From: Hyphomicrobiales bacterium | GTDB lineage: Bacteria; Pseudomonadota; Alphaproteobacteria; Rhizobiales; Beijerinckiaceae | Length of the DNA stretch: 64,000 bases | Assembly: GCA_027483895.1 (NCBI GenBank) | Contig: JAIXTP010000022.1 | Span: forward strand, 1-64,000 | Direction of reading: 5' to 3' | Shown here: in pieces, positions 16,999 through 26,253 of the stretch | Layout: each line of letters begins with the position of its first letter | Numbering within the stretch: the stretch's first letter is position 1 | Notes under the pieces: model-generated | Databases searched by the model: none | What the model saw: only the letters and a program-made list of their open reading frames with translations | What the model was told of the DNA's origin: nothing | Translations under genes and position numbers: made by a program

Positions 16999-17256
16999 AT
17001 GTCCCGTCGTCTTCCCCACCGCTGGGCCCCTATCATTTTCGGGCTGATCCTGTCCGGCATCATGACTGCGGTCGTGAGCTTCGTGGCCACGCTGAACGCC
17101 GTGGGCTTCGCCCCCGAGCTCGGCCGACGCTGGGCGATCGCATGGCCGATCTCATGGGCGGTCGCCTTTCCGGTGATCCTGATGATGGGGCCCGCCGTGC
17201 GCCGTTTCGTCGGCCGCGTGGTCGCGCCCCCGCCGGGCGACACCGGAGGCCGCTGA
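16999..17256 (+). CDS. DUF2798 family small membrane protein
   Basis: An 85-residue protein with two hydrophobic helices (about 11-32 and 45-66) linked by GFAPELGRRWAIAW, followed by a polar tail. This two-helix pattern with W-x-x-S-W-x-V-A-F-P matches DUF2798, whose function is unknown. It begins 4 bases after the dioxygenase stop and is probably co-transcribed with it. Confidence 0.75.
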   Translation: MSRRLPHRWAPIIFGLILSGIMTAVVSFVATLNAVGFAPELGRRWAIAWPISWAVAFPVILMMGPAVRRFVGRVVAPPPGDTGGR

Positions 17257-17352
17257 GGCCGTAGCGACAGCATGTCTCGGATCCGGCATGTGATTTTTCC
17301 GCGTCCACGGGCTTGAACCCGGCGCGCGGCGCCCAAGCTTTGAGTTGCGGCA

Positions 17353-17369
17353 AACCTCTATCGGAGGTT
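17353..17369 (+). promoter_or_regulatory. Small hairpin in the leader before the second TRAP operon
   Basis: AACCTC and GAGGTT pair around a TATCG loop, 46 bases upstream of the DctP start at 17415. It may be a leader hairpin or an operator half of an inverted repeat. The 158-base gap 17257-17414 shows no other clear element apart from the ribosome binding site AGGGAGG. Confidence 0.35.
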
Positions 17370-17414
17370 GCGCAGAGAACCGGGCAGAAGCCCGGCCGCA
17401 GGGAGGACGACCTC

Positions 17415-18491
17415 ATGACGAACACGACCCGCCGCGGCTTCATCGCGGCCGGCGCCGCCGCAACGGCGCTGCCCCTCTTCAACATCAAGGCCTCGGCGCA
17501 GCAGGCGCTCACGGTTCAGATCGGATCCAGCCATCCGGTCCAGAACATGTGGGTTTCGCAGATGAAGAACTACTTCCAGCCGGAAGTGGACAAATATCTG
17601 CGCGACAACGGCAACAGCGTGAAGATCAACTGGCGCGAAGCCTATGGCGGCACGCTCTACAAGTTCCAGGACACGATGGAAGCCGTCCGCGACAACATCG
17701 TGGACATCGGCTATGTGGGCGCCCTCTGGGAAAGCTCGACGATGCCGCTCCAGAACCTGACTTATTTCACGCCCTTCTCGGGCGGTGACCACACGCTGAT
17801 CGCCAACGTCTTCCAGGATCTGAACGATACCAACGCCGGGCTCAAGGCGTCCTACGCCAAGCTGAAGCTGAAGCCGCTGACCTCGCTGATCACGGACAGC
17901 TATCACCTCTGGACGAACTTCCCGATCAAGTCGGTCGACGATCTCAAGAACAAGAAGATCTCCGCGCCCGGCACGTCCGCCAACTGGCTGCAGGGCACGG
18001 GCGCGACTCCGGTCGACGGTGCGCTGACCACCTACTACACGGATATCCAGACCGGCGTTTCGGAAGGCTGCATCTCCTTCTTCGTCGGCATCCTGCCGAC
18101 GCGCGTCTATGAAGTCGCGAAATACGTGACGAAGGTCGATCTCGGCGCGATGTCGGTGGGCACGGTCGCGTGCAACCTCGATCGCTTCAACGCCTTCCCG
18201 AAGGTCGTTCAGGAAGCGATGACGAAGGTCGGCAAGGCCACGACGAAGGCCCATACCGACGACGTCAACGCCCGGATCGACGCCGCCGAGAAGGAAATGG
18301 TCGCCAAGGGCGCGATCGTGACGAGCCTCGCCGATGCCGAGCGCCAGCGCTGGATCAAGGGCCTGCCGAACCTCGGCAAGACCTGGGCCGATACCTCGGG
18401 CGACGGTGCTCGCGACCTCATGAAGGCCTATTTCGCAGCGCTGCGCGCGGGCGGCGGCAAGCCTTCGCGCGACTGGTCGGCGGAAGTCTGA
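17415..18491 (+). CDS. TRAP transporter substrate-binding protein with Tat-type leader
   Basis: The ATG at 17415 follows GGGAGG at a normal distance and gives 358 residues; a longer frame from 17313 lacks such a site. The leader has a twin-arginine start (TRRGFIAAG) and a hydrophobic core ending in KASAQQ, so export by Tat is likely. The DctP-fold body includes GGTLYKFQDTMEAVRDN and VDDLKNKKISAPGTSANWLQ, where the usual ligand Arg region reads KKISAPG. That suggests a different ligand from the first DctP. It heads the second TRAP operon. Confidence 0.92.
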   Translation: MTNTTRRGFIAAGAAATALPLFNIKASAQQALTVQIGSSHPVQNMWVSQMKNYFQPEVDKYLRDNGNSVKINWREAYGGTLYKFQDTMEAVRDNIVDIGYVGALWESSTMPLQNLTYFTPFSGGDHTLIANVFQDLNDTNAGLKASYAKLKLKPLTSLITDSYHLWTNFPIKSVDDLKNKKISAPGTSANWLQGTGATPVDGALTTYYTDIQTGVSEGCISFFVGILPTRVYEVAKYVTKVDLGAMSVGTVACNLDRFNAFPKVVQEAMTKVGKATTKAHTDDVNARIDAAEKEMVAKGAIVTSLADAERQRWIKGLPNLGKTWADTSGDGARDLMKAYFAALRAGGGKPSRDWSAEV

Positions 18492-18508
18492 TCGTCATTG
18501 TCGGCGGG

Positions 18509-18530
18509 GGAGGGGCTTACGGCCCCTCTC
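18509..18530 (+). terminator. Intra-operon hairpin after the second DctP gene
   Basis: GAGGGGC and GCCCCTC pair around TTACG in the 58-base gap between the binding protein and the small permease. No T-run follows. Such hairpins commonly let the binding protein be made in excess over the membrane parts. Confidence 0.5.
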
Positions 18531-18549
18531 CATCCCGGAGAGTACCTGC

Positions 18550-19107
18550 ATGTCCGAGAATACGGACCTCGCCGCGATCGAAAGCGGCGCCCCGACGAGC
18601 GACCAAGGTGCGTTCGGCGGGTTCATGAACATCGTGGCCGCAATCGGCACGATCTGGACCTTCCTTCTGATGTTCCTGATCGTGGCGGACGTGGTGGGCC
18701 GCAGCTTCCTCTCGATGCCGATCACCGGCGTCGCCGAGATCGCGGCGCATTCGATCGTCGCCATCGTATTCCTGCAATTGGGCGCCGCAATTCATGCCAA
18801 GCGCATGACGCGCGCGGACTTCCTGATCGAGCGCATCGCACAGGCGTCCCCCTCGGCCGGGGCGCTTTTCGAAGCGGCGTTCCTGCTGTTCGGCGCGGCC
18901 TCGCTCGCTCTGATCGCATGGGCCGGATGGGGCCCGACCGTGAGCGCCTATACGGGGCGGGAATTCTTCGGCGTGCAGGGGCTTTTCACGATCCCGACCT
19001 GGCCCGTGCGCGGAATCATCGTGTTCGGTTCCGCCCTAGGTACCTTCGTATTTCTCGTTCAGGCGGCCGAAGAGCTGAAGAAGCTCGCGTCCGACCGAGC
19101 GGCCTGA
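18550..19107 (+). CDS. TRAP transporter small permease (DctQ type), second system
   Basis: A 185-residue membrane protein with four hydrophobic segments and the DctQ-type pattern VADVVGRSFLSMPITGVAEIAAH at about 40-60, then GAAIHAKRMTRADF. It differs clearly from the DctQ at 13085. It lies between the second DctP gene and its large permease (12-base gap), giving the common P-Q-M order. Confidence 0.9.
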   Translation: MSENTDLAAIESGAPTSDQGAFGGFMNIVAAIGTIWTFLLMFLIVADVVGRSFLSMPITGVAEIAAHSIVAIVFLQLGAAIHAKRMTRADFLIERIAQASPSAGALFEAAFLLFGAASLALIAWAGWGPTVSAYTGREFFGVQGLFTIPTWPVRGIIVFGSALGTFVFLVQAAEELKKLASDRAA

Positions 19108-19119
19108 GCGGGGAGCGTC

Positions 19120-20445
19120 ATGGAACCCGTCACCATCGGTTACATCCTCATCGCCGTCATGGTCGGCCTGATCGTGCTCGGCATGCATATCGGCATCGTG
19201 CTGATCACGCTGGCGGGCGTCGGCGTCTATCTGATCCGCGACAATATCGACCTCGCCTTCCGCCTGACCGCCATCGCGACCTATTCGGGCATTCAGGACT
19301 ATCTGTTCGCGACCATCCCGCTCTTCGTGCTGATGGGCCTGCTCGTCTCCGTCTCGAATGTCGGCAAGGACACGTTCGACGTGGCGCAGGCGCTGCTGCG
19401 CCGCATCCGCGGCGGTCTCGGCATGGCGACGGTCGCCGCCAACGCGGTGTTCGCGGCGGTGACCGGCGTTTCCATCGCATCGGCTGCGGTCTTCACCAAG
19501 GTCGCCGTGCCGGAGATGCGCCGCCACGGCTACACGATGCGCTTCGCGACTGGCACCGTGGCGGGCAGCTCGATCCTCGGGATGCTCATCCCGCCCTCGT
19601 TGCTGATGATCATCTACGGCGTGCTCGCCGAGGTTTCGATCGGCAAGATGTTCATCGCGGGCGTGATCCCCGGGATCATCATCTCTCTCGGCTTCGTCGC
19701 GATGATCTATTGCGCCGCACGCTTCGTGCCCGGCTTCGTGATGGACGATCCGACCGAGATCGAGCGCAAGATGACCGAGCGCGCCGGCATGAGCGGGGGC
19801 GAGATGGCGGCGAAGTCGCTGCCCATCGCGGCGCTCGTGGTGCTCATTCTCGGCGGTCTCTACACCGGCATCTTCACGCCCACCGAGGCGGGCGGCGTGG
19901 GCGCCTTCGGCGCGCTGCTGATCGCGGTCGTCCGGCGACGGCTCGACCTGCCGAAGCTATGGCGCATCCTGACCGAAACGGGTCACGTCTCCGTCTCGAT
20001 CCTGTTCCTGCTGATCGCCGCGGGGCTCTATTCGCGGATGCTCTCGCTCGCGGGCGTGCCCAACGCGATCGGCGATCTCGTCGAGCATCTGGGTTTCGGG
20101 CCCTACGGGTTCCTGCTCGTCTACGTGGTCATCATCCTGCTGCTCGGCATGATCCTCGACTCCTCGTCGATCCTGCTGATCATGGTGCCCATCGCGGCGC
20201 CGATCGCGCAGGAATTCGGATTCGACCTGATCCATTTCGGCATCGTGACCATCATCGCGGTGGAAGCGGGGCTGCTGACGCCGCCCTTCGGCATCTCGGT
20301 ATTCACGGTGAAGGCGACGCTCGCCGACAGGAACACGCGGATCGAGGAGATCTTCGCGGGCTCGATCCCGTTCGTGCTCGTGATGCTGTTCGCGCTGCTG
20401 ATGATCGCGGTCTTCCCGCCTCTGGCGACGGCGCTGGTCAAATGA
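19120..20445 (+). CDS. TRAP transporter large permease (DctM type), second system
   Basis: A 441-residue polytopic protein with the DctM signatures AGSSILGMLIPPSLLMIIYG and IFTPTEAGGVGAFGALL and about a dozen membrane spans. It completes a second TRAP transporter within 7 kb of the first. A polar loop at about 205-230 (DDPTEIERKMTERAG) is longer than in the first DctM. The presence of two full systems beside one dioxygenase suggests uptake of two related acids. Confidence 0.94.
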   Translation: MEPVTIGYILIAVMVGLIVLGMHIGIVLITLAGVGVYLIRDNIDLAFRLTAIATYSGIQDYLFATIPLFVLMGLLVSVSNVGKDTFDVAQALLRRIRGGLGMATVAANAVFAAVTGVSIASAAVFTKVAVPEMRRHGYTMRFATGTVAGSSILGMLIPPSLLMIIYGVLAEVSIGKMFIAGVIPGIIISLGFVAMIYCAARFVPGFVMDDPTEIERKMTERAGMSGGEMAAKSLPIAALVVLILGGLYTGIFTPTEAGGVGAFGALLIAVVRRRLDLPKLWRILTETGHVSVSILFLLIAAGLYSRMLSLAGVPNAIGDLVEHLGFGPYGFLLVYVVIILLLGMILDSSSILLIMVPIAAPIAQEFGFDLIHFGIVTIIAVEAGLLTPPFGISVFTVKATLADRNTRIEEIFAGSIPFVLVMLFALLMIAVFPPLATALVK

Positions 20446-20501
20446 CGACGCGGATTTCGGCAGTCGCCGATCCGCGTCCCTGAAAGCCGCAAGGAGAGAC
20501 A

Positions 20502-20789
20502 ATGCTGTTCGTCATTCATGCGGTCGACCGGCCGGGCGCGCTGCCGACGAGGCTCGCGCATTACGAGGCGCACAAGGCCTTCCTCGCCGACACTTCGGCG
20601 TACGGCGTCCGGATCGTGATGTCCGGCCCGCTGGTCGCCGACGACGGCACGACGGCGATCGGCTCGCATTTCGTGGTCGAGGCGGCCGACCGCGCGACGG
20701 TGGAAGCCTTCAACCGCGCGGATCCGTTCCACGCGGCGGGAATCTGGGCGGACGTGTCCATCCGCGGCTTCATCCGTCGGCAGGGCTGA
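20502..20789 (+). CDS. YciI-like family protein
   Basis: A 95-residue protein preceded by AAGGAG. It has the YciI pattern: an N-terminal strand MLFVIHAVDRPGA, a central H-Y-x-x-H (AHYEAHKAFL) and a C-terminal DPFHAAGIWADVSIRGF with conserved Asp and His. YciI folds like muconolactone isomerase, and members with the His-Asp pair act as small hydrolases, dehydrochlorinases or isomerases. At the end of an aromatic-acid operon, an isomerase or lactone-processing role is plausible but not proven. Confidence 0.82.
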   Translation: MLFVIHAVDRPGALPTRLAHYEAHKAFLADTSAYGVRIVMSGPLVADDGTTAIGSHFVVEAADRATVEAFNRADPFHAAGIWADVSIRGFIRRQG

Positions 20790-20805
20790 CGCGGGCCGGA
20801 ACGGC

Positions 20806-20832
20806 GGAGGCCGGGCGTCGCCGCCCGTCCTC
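20806..20832. terminator. Bidirectional terminator-like hairpin between convergent genes
   Basis: GGAGGCCGGGCG pairs with CGCCCGTCCTCC around a TCGC loop, with one mismatch, in the 50-base gap between the YciI-like gene and the convergent gene ending at 20840. No strong T-run is present on either strand. Confidence 0.55.
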
Positions 20833-20839
20833 CGATCGA

Positions 20840-21592
20840 TCAGTCGAGAACGATCTCGGTCTTCACGCCGCGCACGTCCATCTCGTAGTCGAGCACGTCC
20901 AGCGGCGGGCGGCAGAAATGCCAAGTGAGGCCGCCGCGCATGGCGCCCCGGCGCACGATCTCCGGCGCGATGACGTGGTGGATGTCGTAGACCGTGTAGA
21001 GTTGGGAAGCGGTCGTGTCCGCCCAGCCGTAGCCCAGCGCCTGCATGCGGCGCGCCATCTCGTCGAGCACGAAGCGGGCCTTCTCCGTCAGGCCTTCGGG
21101 CGAACGGTCGCCGGGACGGACGGCGAAGTCGGCGTAGCTCGCCTTGCCTTCGGGCGACTCGCCGCTGCCCGCCACCACGAAGGTGTTCGGCTTGCCGGTC
21201 GCCGGAACCGTGTAGGAAAAGGCGTAGAAGGACGGCTCGGCGGGCTTGTCGAGCTCCGGACAGACATTGCTGCGGGCGATCGGATTGATCCCGTTCCGGA
21301 AGATGCCCCACTCTTCGAGCGGCTTGATGTAGCCGCGATTGAAGGCCTCGAAGCCCGCATCGTCGAAGGGCGCGGGAGAGCGCAATTCGCAGGCGCAGAA
21401 GGCGGCGAGCGGACGACCGACCGATTCCAGATGGGCGCGGATCGCCGCGAAGCCCTGCGCCAGCGGCACGGGATTGCGGAACCGGGCGCGGCGGATCTCG
21501 AAACCGGGTTCGGCGGCCACGCCGGCCGAGTACTGGAAGACGCCCTTCACGAAGCGATAGCCGCCATCGGCGAATGTCAGGACTTCGGCCAT
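20840..21592 (-). CDS. CnbZ-like (2-aminomuconate deaminase-like) protein
   Basis: ATG at 21592 follows AGGAGA and gives 250 residues; the upstream part of the open frame overlaps the LivF gene. The sequence resembles proteins that I recall being annotated as 2-amino-5-chloromuconate deaminase CnbZ, with GYRFVKGVFQYSAGVAAEPG, FCACELRSPAPF and GGLTWHFCRPP. This memory-based link is not checked. If right, it would release ammonium from an aminomuconate-type ring-fission product. It is the last gene of the Liv operon, 34 bases after livF, which ties it to the imported compound. Confidence 0.55.
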   Translation of the reverse strand: MAEVLTFADGGYRFVKGVFQYSAGVAAEPGFEIRRARFRNPVPLAQGFAAIRAHLESVGRPLAAFCACELRSPAPFDDAGFEAFNRGYIKPLEEWGIFRNGINPIARSNVCPELDKPAEPSFYAFSYTVPATGKPNTFVVAGSGESPEGKASYADFAVRPGDRSPEGLTEKARFVLDEMARRMQALGYGWADTTASQLYTVYDIHHVIAPEIVRRGAMRGGLTWHFCRPPLDVLDYEMDVRGVKTEIVLD

Positions 21593-21626
21593 TCTGTTCT
21601 CCTGTATTCCGGTTCGGTCGGGCCGC

Positions 21627-22348
<722 letters not shown>

Positions 22349-22352
<4 letters not shown>

Positions 22353-23092
22353 CGTCCCGCCTTCTCCGCATAACGCTTGCCGAGATAGGCCTCGATGACG
22401 CGACGGTCGTTCGTGACCTCCTCGGGAAGTCCGTCCGCGATCAGCTCGCCGTGATGCAGCACGAGGAGGCGGCGGCTGACCGAGAGCACCACTTTCATGA
22501 TGTGCTCGATGATGAGGATGGTGACGCCGGAATCCGCGATCTTGCGGATCAGGCGCATCGCGTCCTCGACCTCCGCCGAGTTGAGGCCGGCATTCACCTC
22601 GTCGAGCATCAGGAGCTTGGGGTTCATGGCGAGCCCCTTGGCGAATTCGAGCCGCTTGCGCTTGGCGAGCGTGAGCGTCGAGGCGACCTGATCGGCGGCG
22701 TCGCCCAGTCCCGTGAAGTCGAGATGGCGGCGGGCGGCCTCGAAGGCTTCCGCCATGCCTTCGGCGCGCCCGGCGAAGAGCGCGGCCGCGGCGACGTTCT
22801 CGACCACGGTCATCTTCGGGAAGGGCTGGACGATCTGGAAGGTGCGCGCGAGCCCCGAGCGCGCGATGCGGAACGGCGGCACCCGGGTGATGTCGCGACC
22901 CTCGAACAGCACCTGCCCGCCGGTCGCGGGATGCACGCCGGTAACGACGTTCACGAGCGTCGTCTTGCCCGCGCCGTTCGGCCCGAGGAGACCGACGATC
23001 TCGCCTTCGGCGATCTTCAGCGTGACGTCGTTCACCGCGACGAGGCCGCCGAAGCGGCGCGACACGTTCCTGAGTTCGAGCAACGCGGTCAT
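22349..23092 (-). CDS. livG: Liv-type ABC transporter ATP-binding protein LivG
   Basis: ATG at 23092 gives 247 residues; the open frame further upstream is antisense-like sequence inside livM. It has Walker A LGPNGAGKTT, the LivG-type Q-loop LARTFQIVQPFPKMT, signature-region LTLAKRKRLEFAKGL (a variant without LSGGQ, usual for this group) and Walker B LLMLDEVNAGLN with VTILIIEHIM. It overlaps both livM and livF by 4 bases. Confidence 0.92.
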
Positions 23093-24018
23093 GACCGCAC
23101 CGCCGCTCGCTTGGTCCGGTCGCGGATCACCGCGCCGATGCCGTTGGGCAGGAAGAGGACGAGCGCGACGATGAGACCGCCGAGCACCGCGGCATGCACC
23201 GTGAGGAAGTTGCGCCACACGAGTTCTTCGAGCGCGAGATAGATGACCGCGCCGATGACCGGGCCGAAGATCGTCCCGAGCCCGCCGAGCAGCACCATCA
23301 CGAGCGGCTTCACCGAGTAGAGGATGTCGAAGACGTCCGGCGGCTCGATATACTGCACCCAAGAAGCGTAGATCGCGCCGATCACGGCGACGCCGAAGGC
23401 CGAGAGGCAGAAGGCCGCGACCTTGTAGAAGGTCGTATCGATGCCGAGGATGTCGGCGGCGTCTTCGTTCTGGCTGATGCAGCGCAGGCCGAAGCCGAGC
23501 TTGCTGCGGCTGACGACGATCGTCACCGCGAGCAGCAGAACCGTCATCGTGAGCATGGCGAAGAAGAAGAGGCGCGCCTGCACGTCGACCGGCATGCCCG
23601 GCAGCGGGATGTTCATGCCCATGCCGCCGCCGGTGAGGTCCTCGGCCGTGTTCACGACTTCACGGAGCACTTCGACGACGGCGAGGCTCGCGATGGCGAA
23701 GTAGTGCCCCTTCAGATGCAGGATCGCCATGCCGATCAGCGCGGCGAAGACGGTGGCGCCGAGGCCCGCCGCGGCCCAGGTCACGCCGATGGGCAGGCCC
23801 TTCGACTGCAGAACGGCCGAGACATAGGCGCCGAGACCGAAGAATGCGGCGGCCGCGAAGGACGGATAACCCGCCATTCCGCCGATGAAGTTCCACGACA
23901 GCGCGAGGCCCGCATAGAGGCACATGATGGTGGCGAGACGCAGCGCGTAATTGTTGCCGAAGACCGGCACGAGCGCGCAGGCGGCGACGAAGACGACGAG
24001 CCAGAGCCAGGGCTTCAT
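23089..24018 (-). CDS. livM: Liv-type ABC transporter permease LivM
   Basis: ATG at 24018 gives 309 residues, almost all hydrophobic. The LivM pattern GLALSWNFIGGMAGYPSFAAAAFFG and the conserved LKGHYFAIASLAVVEVLREV stretch are present, and VMVLLGGLGTIFGPVIGA near the C-terminus is the usual permease loop. The upstream extension of the frame overlaps livH. It pairs with LivH as the membrane channel. Confidence 0.92.
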   Translation of the reverse strand: MKPWLWLVVFVAACALVPVFGNNYALRLATIMCLYAGLALSWNFIGGMAGYPSFAAAAFFGLGAYVSAVLQSKGLPIGVTWAAAGLGATVFAALIGMAILHLKGHYFAIASLAVVEVLREVVNTAEDLTGGGMGMNIPLPGMPVDVQARLFFFAMLTMTVLLLAVTIVVSRSKLGFGLRCISQNEDAADILGIDTTFYKVAAFCLSAFGVAVIGAIYASWVQYIEPPDVFDILYSVKPLVMVLLGGLGTIFGPVIGAVIYLALEELVWRNFLTVHAAVLGGLIVALVLFLPNGIGAVIRDRTKRAAVRS

Positions 24019-24881
24019 TCGAATCCCCTTTTGCCGATGAGCCCGGCCGGACGGAAGATCAGGATGAGGATGAGCAGGGCGAAGGAGATGGTCACCGCGT
24101 GCTCGGGGCCGAACCAGATGGCGCCGAAGCTCTCGATGATGCCGAGCGCCAGCCCGCCGACGATCGCGCCGGGGACGCTGCCGAGCCCGCCGAGCACGCA
24201 GATGACGAAGGCCTTGCCGAGGAACATGCCCGAATTCAGCGGCGAGATCGGGTAGACGATGCTGAGCAGGCTGCCCGCGGCGCCCGCCATCATCGCGCCG
24301 AGGCCGAAGGTGACGGCATTGATGCGCGAAACGTCGACGCCCATCAGCGAGGCGGCCTCGCGGTCCATGCGGACGGCGACGATGGCGCGGCCGATGCGGC
24401 TGTCGCGCAGGAGCCGGTAGAGCAGGAAGGTCAGGAGAAGCGCGAGCCCCATGGCCGCGACGCGATCGAGCGGCATGAAGACCGGCCCGATCTCGAGCTG
24501 GCCGAGCGGATTTTCGAGCACCAGCTTCCGATAGTCGGCCTTGAAGGCGACGAGCATCAGATTGTTGAGCAGGAGGTCGAGGCCGAAGGTCAGCGTCAGC
24601 GTCATCAGCACCGGCGCCGCGATGACGCGGTTGACCAGGGTCGACTGGACGGCGTGCCCGATGAGGTAGAGCGCCGCGCCCGCCGTGACGACTGACACGA
24701 AGGGATGGATGCCCAGCAGATTGTAGGAGAACAGGGCGATGTAGGAGCCCAGGACGATGAAGGTCCCGTGCAGGATGTTGATGACGTTCAGCACGCCCCA
24801 GACGAGGGAGAAGCCGACCGCGATGCAGGCATAGAGTCCGCCGAGGACCAGCCCGTTCGCCAGAACCTGGAAATAGATCAT
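24015..24881 (-). CDS. livH: Liv-type ABC transporter permease LivH
   Basis: A 288-residue membrane protein with the LivH hallmark GLVLGGLYACIAVGFSLVWGVLNVINILHG at the N-terminus, of which LGGLYACIAVGFSL and NILHGTF are the conserved parts. VICVLGGLGSVPGAIVGGLA is near the C-terminus. It is the partner of LivM and starts 58 bases after the binding-protein gene, across a hairpin. Confidence 0.92.
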   Translation of the reverse strand: MIYFQVLANGLVLGGLYACIAVGFSLVWGVLNVINILHGTFIVLGSYIALFSYNLLGIHPFVSVVTAGAALYLIGHAVQSTLVNRVIAAPVLMTLTLTFGLDLLLNNLMLVAFKADYRKLVLENPLGQLEIGPVFMPLDRVAAMGLALLLTFLLYRLLRDSRIGRAIVAVRMDREAASLMGVDVSRINAVTFGLGAMMAGAAGSLLSIVYPISPLNSGMFLGKAFVICVLGGLGSVPGAIVGGLALGIIESFGAIWFGPEHAVTISFALLILILIFRPAGLIGKRGFE

Positions 24882-24906
24882 CGCCGTTCCCGATGGGGGC
24901 CGAGCG

Positions 24907-24928
24907 GGAGGGCTCCGAAGAGCCCTCC
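24907..24928 (-). terminator. Intra-operon hairpin between livK and livH
   Basis: A perfect nine-base-pair stem, GGAGGGCTC against GAGCCCTCC on either strand, closes a CGAA/TTCG loop in the 58-base gap after the binding-protein gene. It probably moderates read-through or protects the upstream message, raising binding protein relative to the permeases. Confidence 0.55.
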
Positions 24929-24939
24929 GGCATGTCGGA

Positions 24940-26145
24940 TCAGTTCACGCCGAACTTGAATTCGGCCTGCTTGATCTCGGCAGGCATGATGACCATCGGC
25001 TTGCCGCCCTGGATCTGGAAGACCGGCGGGGCGAGCGAGGTGACCTGACCGGTCGGGCCGAACTTGATGCGGCCGTAGAAGGTCACGGCGTCCATCGCGG
25101 CGAGCGCGTCGCGGACCTTGGCCCCGTCGAGCGTGCCCGCCTTTTCGATGGCGAGCTGCAGGACGGCACCCGCCGCCGCGGCCGAAGCCTGCGCGTAGTC
25201 GGGTTCCGACTTGTACTTGTCGGCCCAAGCCTTGTTGAAGGCTTCGGTCGTGCCGAACACGTCCTCGCCCTTGTAGCGCACGGCGGGGTGCCACCAGGCG
25301 GCGCTCGAGATGTTCTCGGCGAGCGGACCCGACGCGTCGATGAATTCCTGATAGGCCGGACCCGCGATCATGGTGACCACCGGCGCCTTCACGCCGAGGT
25401 CCTTCATCTGCTTGCGGATCAGGATCAGGTCGTTGATGTAGCCGGTGGCGAAGATCCAATCGGGCTTCGCGGCGCGCATCTGGGTGATGGCCGAAGCGTG
25501 GTCCATCGTGCCGATCGCGTATTTCTCGAACATCACGACTTCGAGATTGCGCGACTTGGCCGACTTTTCCATCTCCTGCCCGATGGCGAGCGGGAAGAGG
25601 TCGTTGCGGGCGAGGATCGCGACGCGCTTGACGTTCTTGTCCTTGGCCGTGACGAGATCGGCCAGCGGCTCGGTCAGCGTCTGGTTCGGCGTGAAGGTGC
25701 CGAAGAGATACTTGTATCCCTGATCGTAGACTTGCTCGGACGAGGCCGTCGCGGCCACCGTCGGGATGGCGTATTTCTCGGAGACCGTGCTGGCCGCCTT
25801 GGCCGCGCCGGAGCCGAAGGGCGAGAACAGGAAGTTGACCTTGTCCTCGGTGATCAGGCGCTCGGCGGTCTGGACCGCGCGCGGCGTATTCGAGGCGTAG
25901 TCGGCATAGACGAGCTGGACCTTGTAGGTCTTGCCGCCGACCTTGATGCCGCCCTTGGCGTTGGCGGCTTCGGCCCACAGATCGTAGCCCTGCTGCTGCT
26001 TGACGCCTTCGGGCGACAACGGACCCGTCAGCGGCAACGGTGCGCCGATCTTGATCACGTCCTGCGCCGTGGCGACGCCGCCCGTTGCGAGGCCGATGGC
26101 CGCCGCACCCCCGAGAGCGACGACGAAGCGCCGCGAGAATTTCAT
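24940..26145 (-). CDS. livK: Liv-type ABC transporter substrate-binding protein
   Basis: The ATG at 26145 (MKFSRRF) starts a leader with basic N-terminus, hydrophobic core and GVATAQ cleavage region; an ATG four codons upstream is also possible. The 401-residue product has the Peripla_BP_6 pattern: IKIGAPLPLTGPLSPEGVKQ, an AERLITEDKVNFLFSPFGSG, and a C-terminal DAVTFYGRIKFGPTG. It heads the livKHMGF plus CnbZ-like operon. The upstream gap 26146-26253 contains AATTTTT and a hairpin. Confidence 0.92.
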   Translation of the reverse strand: MKFSRRFVVALGGAAAIGLATGGVATAQDVIKIGAPLPLTGPLSPEGVKQQQGYDLWAEAANAKGGIKVGGKTYKVQLVYADYASNTPRAVQTAERLITEDKVNFLFSPFGSGAAKAASTVSEKYAIPTVAATASSEQVYDQGYKYLFGTFTPNQTLTEPLADLVTAKDKNVKRVAILARNDLFPLAIGQEMEKSAKSRNLEVVMFEKYAIGTMDHASAITQMRAAKPDWIFATGYINDLILIRKQMKDLGVKAPVVTMIAGPAYQEFIDASGPLAENISSAAWWHPAVRYKGEDVFGTTEAFNKAWADKYKSEPDYAQASAAAAGAVLQLAIEKAGTLDGAKVRDALAAMDAVTFYGRIKFGPTGQVTSLAPPVFQIQGGKPMVIMPAEIKQAEFKFGVN

Positions 26146-26235
26146 AGAACCGATCATGGGACCCCTCCACCAGAACGTGTACGAAAGGCTATGTGCGGGT
26201 CAGGTCGTCAACAAGAGCAATTTTTCTGATCGCCC

Positions 26236-26252
26236 GTTGCCGTTTCGGCAAC
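26236..26252. terminator. Short hairpin between the molybdenum hydroxylase operon and livK
   Basis: GTTGCCG and CGGCAAC pair around a TTT loop directly after the stop of the large-subunit gene. There is no T-run next to it. It may end the hydroxylase transcript. Confidence 0.45.
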
Positions 26253-26253
26253 G

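Noticed and set aside
17353..17369. Riboswitch in the leader of the second TRAP operon
   Set aside because: Only one short hairpin is visible and no known riboswitch core was recognised.
18498..20483. Rightward frame of 661 codons over the second TRAP permeases
   Set aside because: Arginine-rich shadow of the DctQ and DctM genes in another frame.
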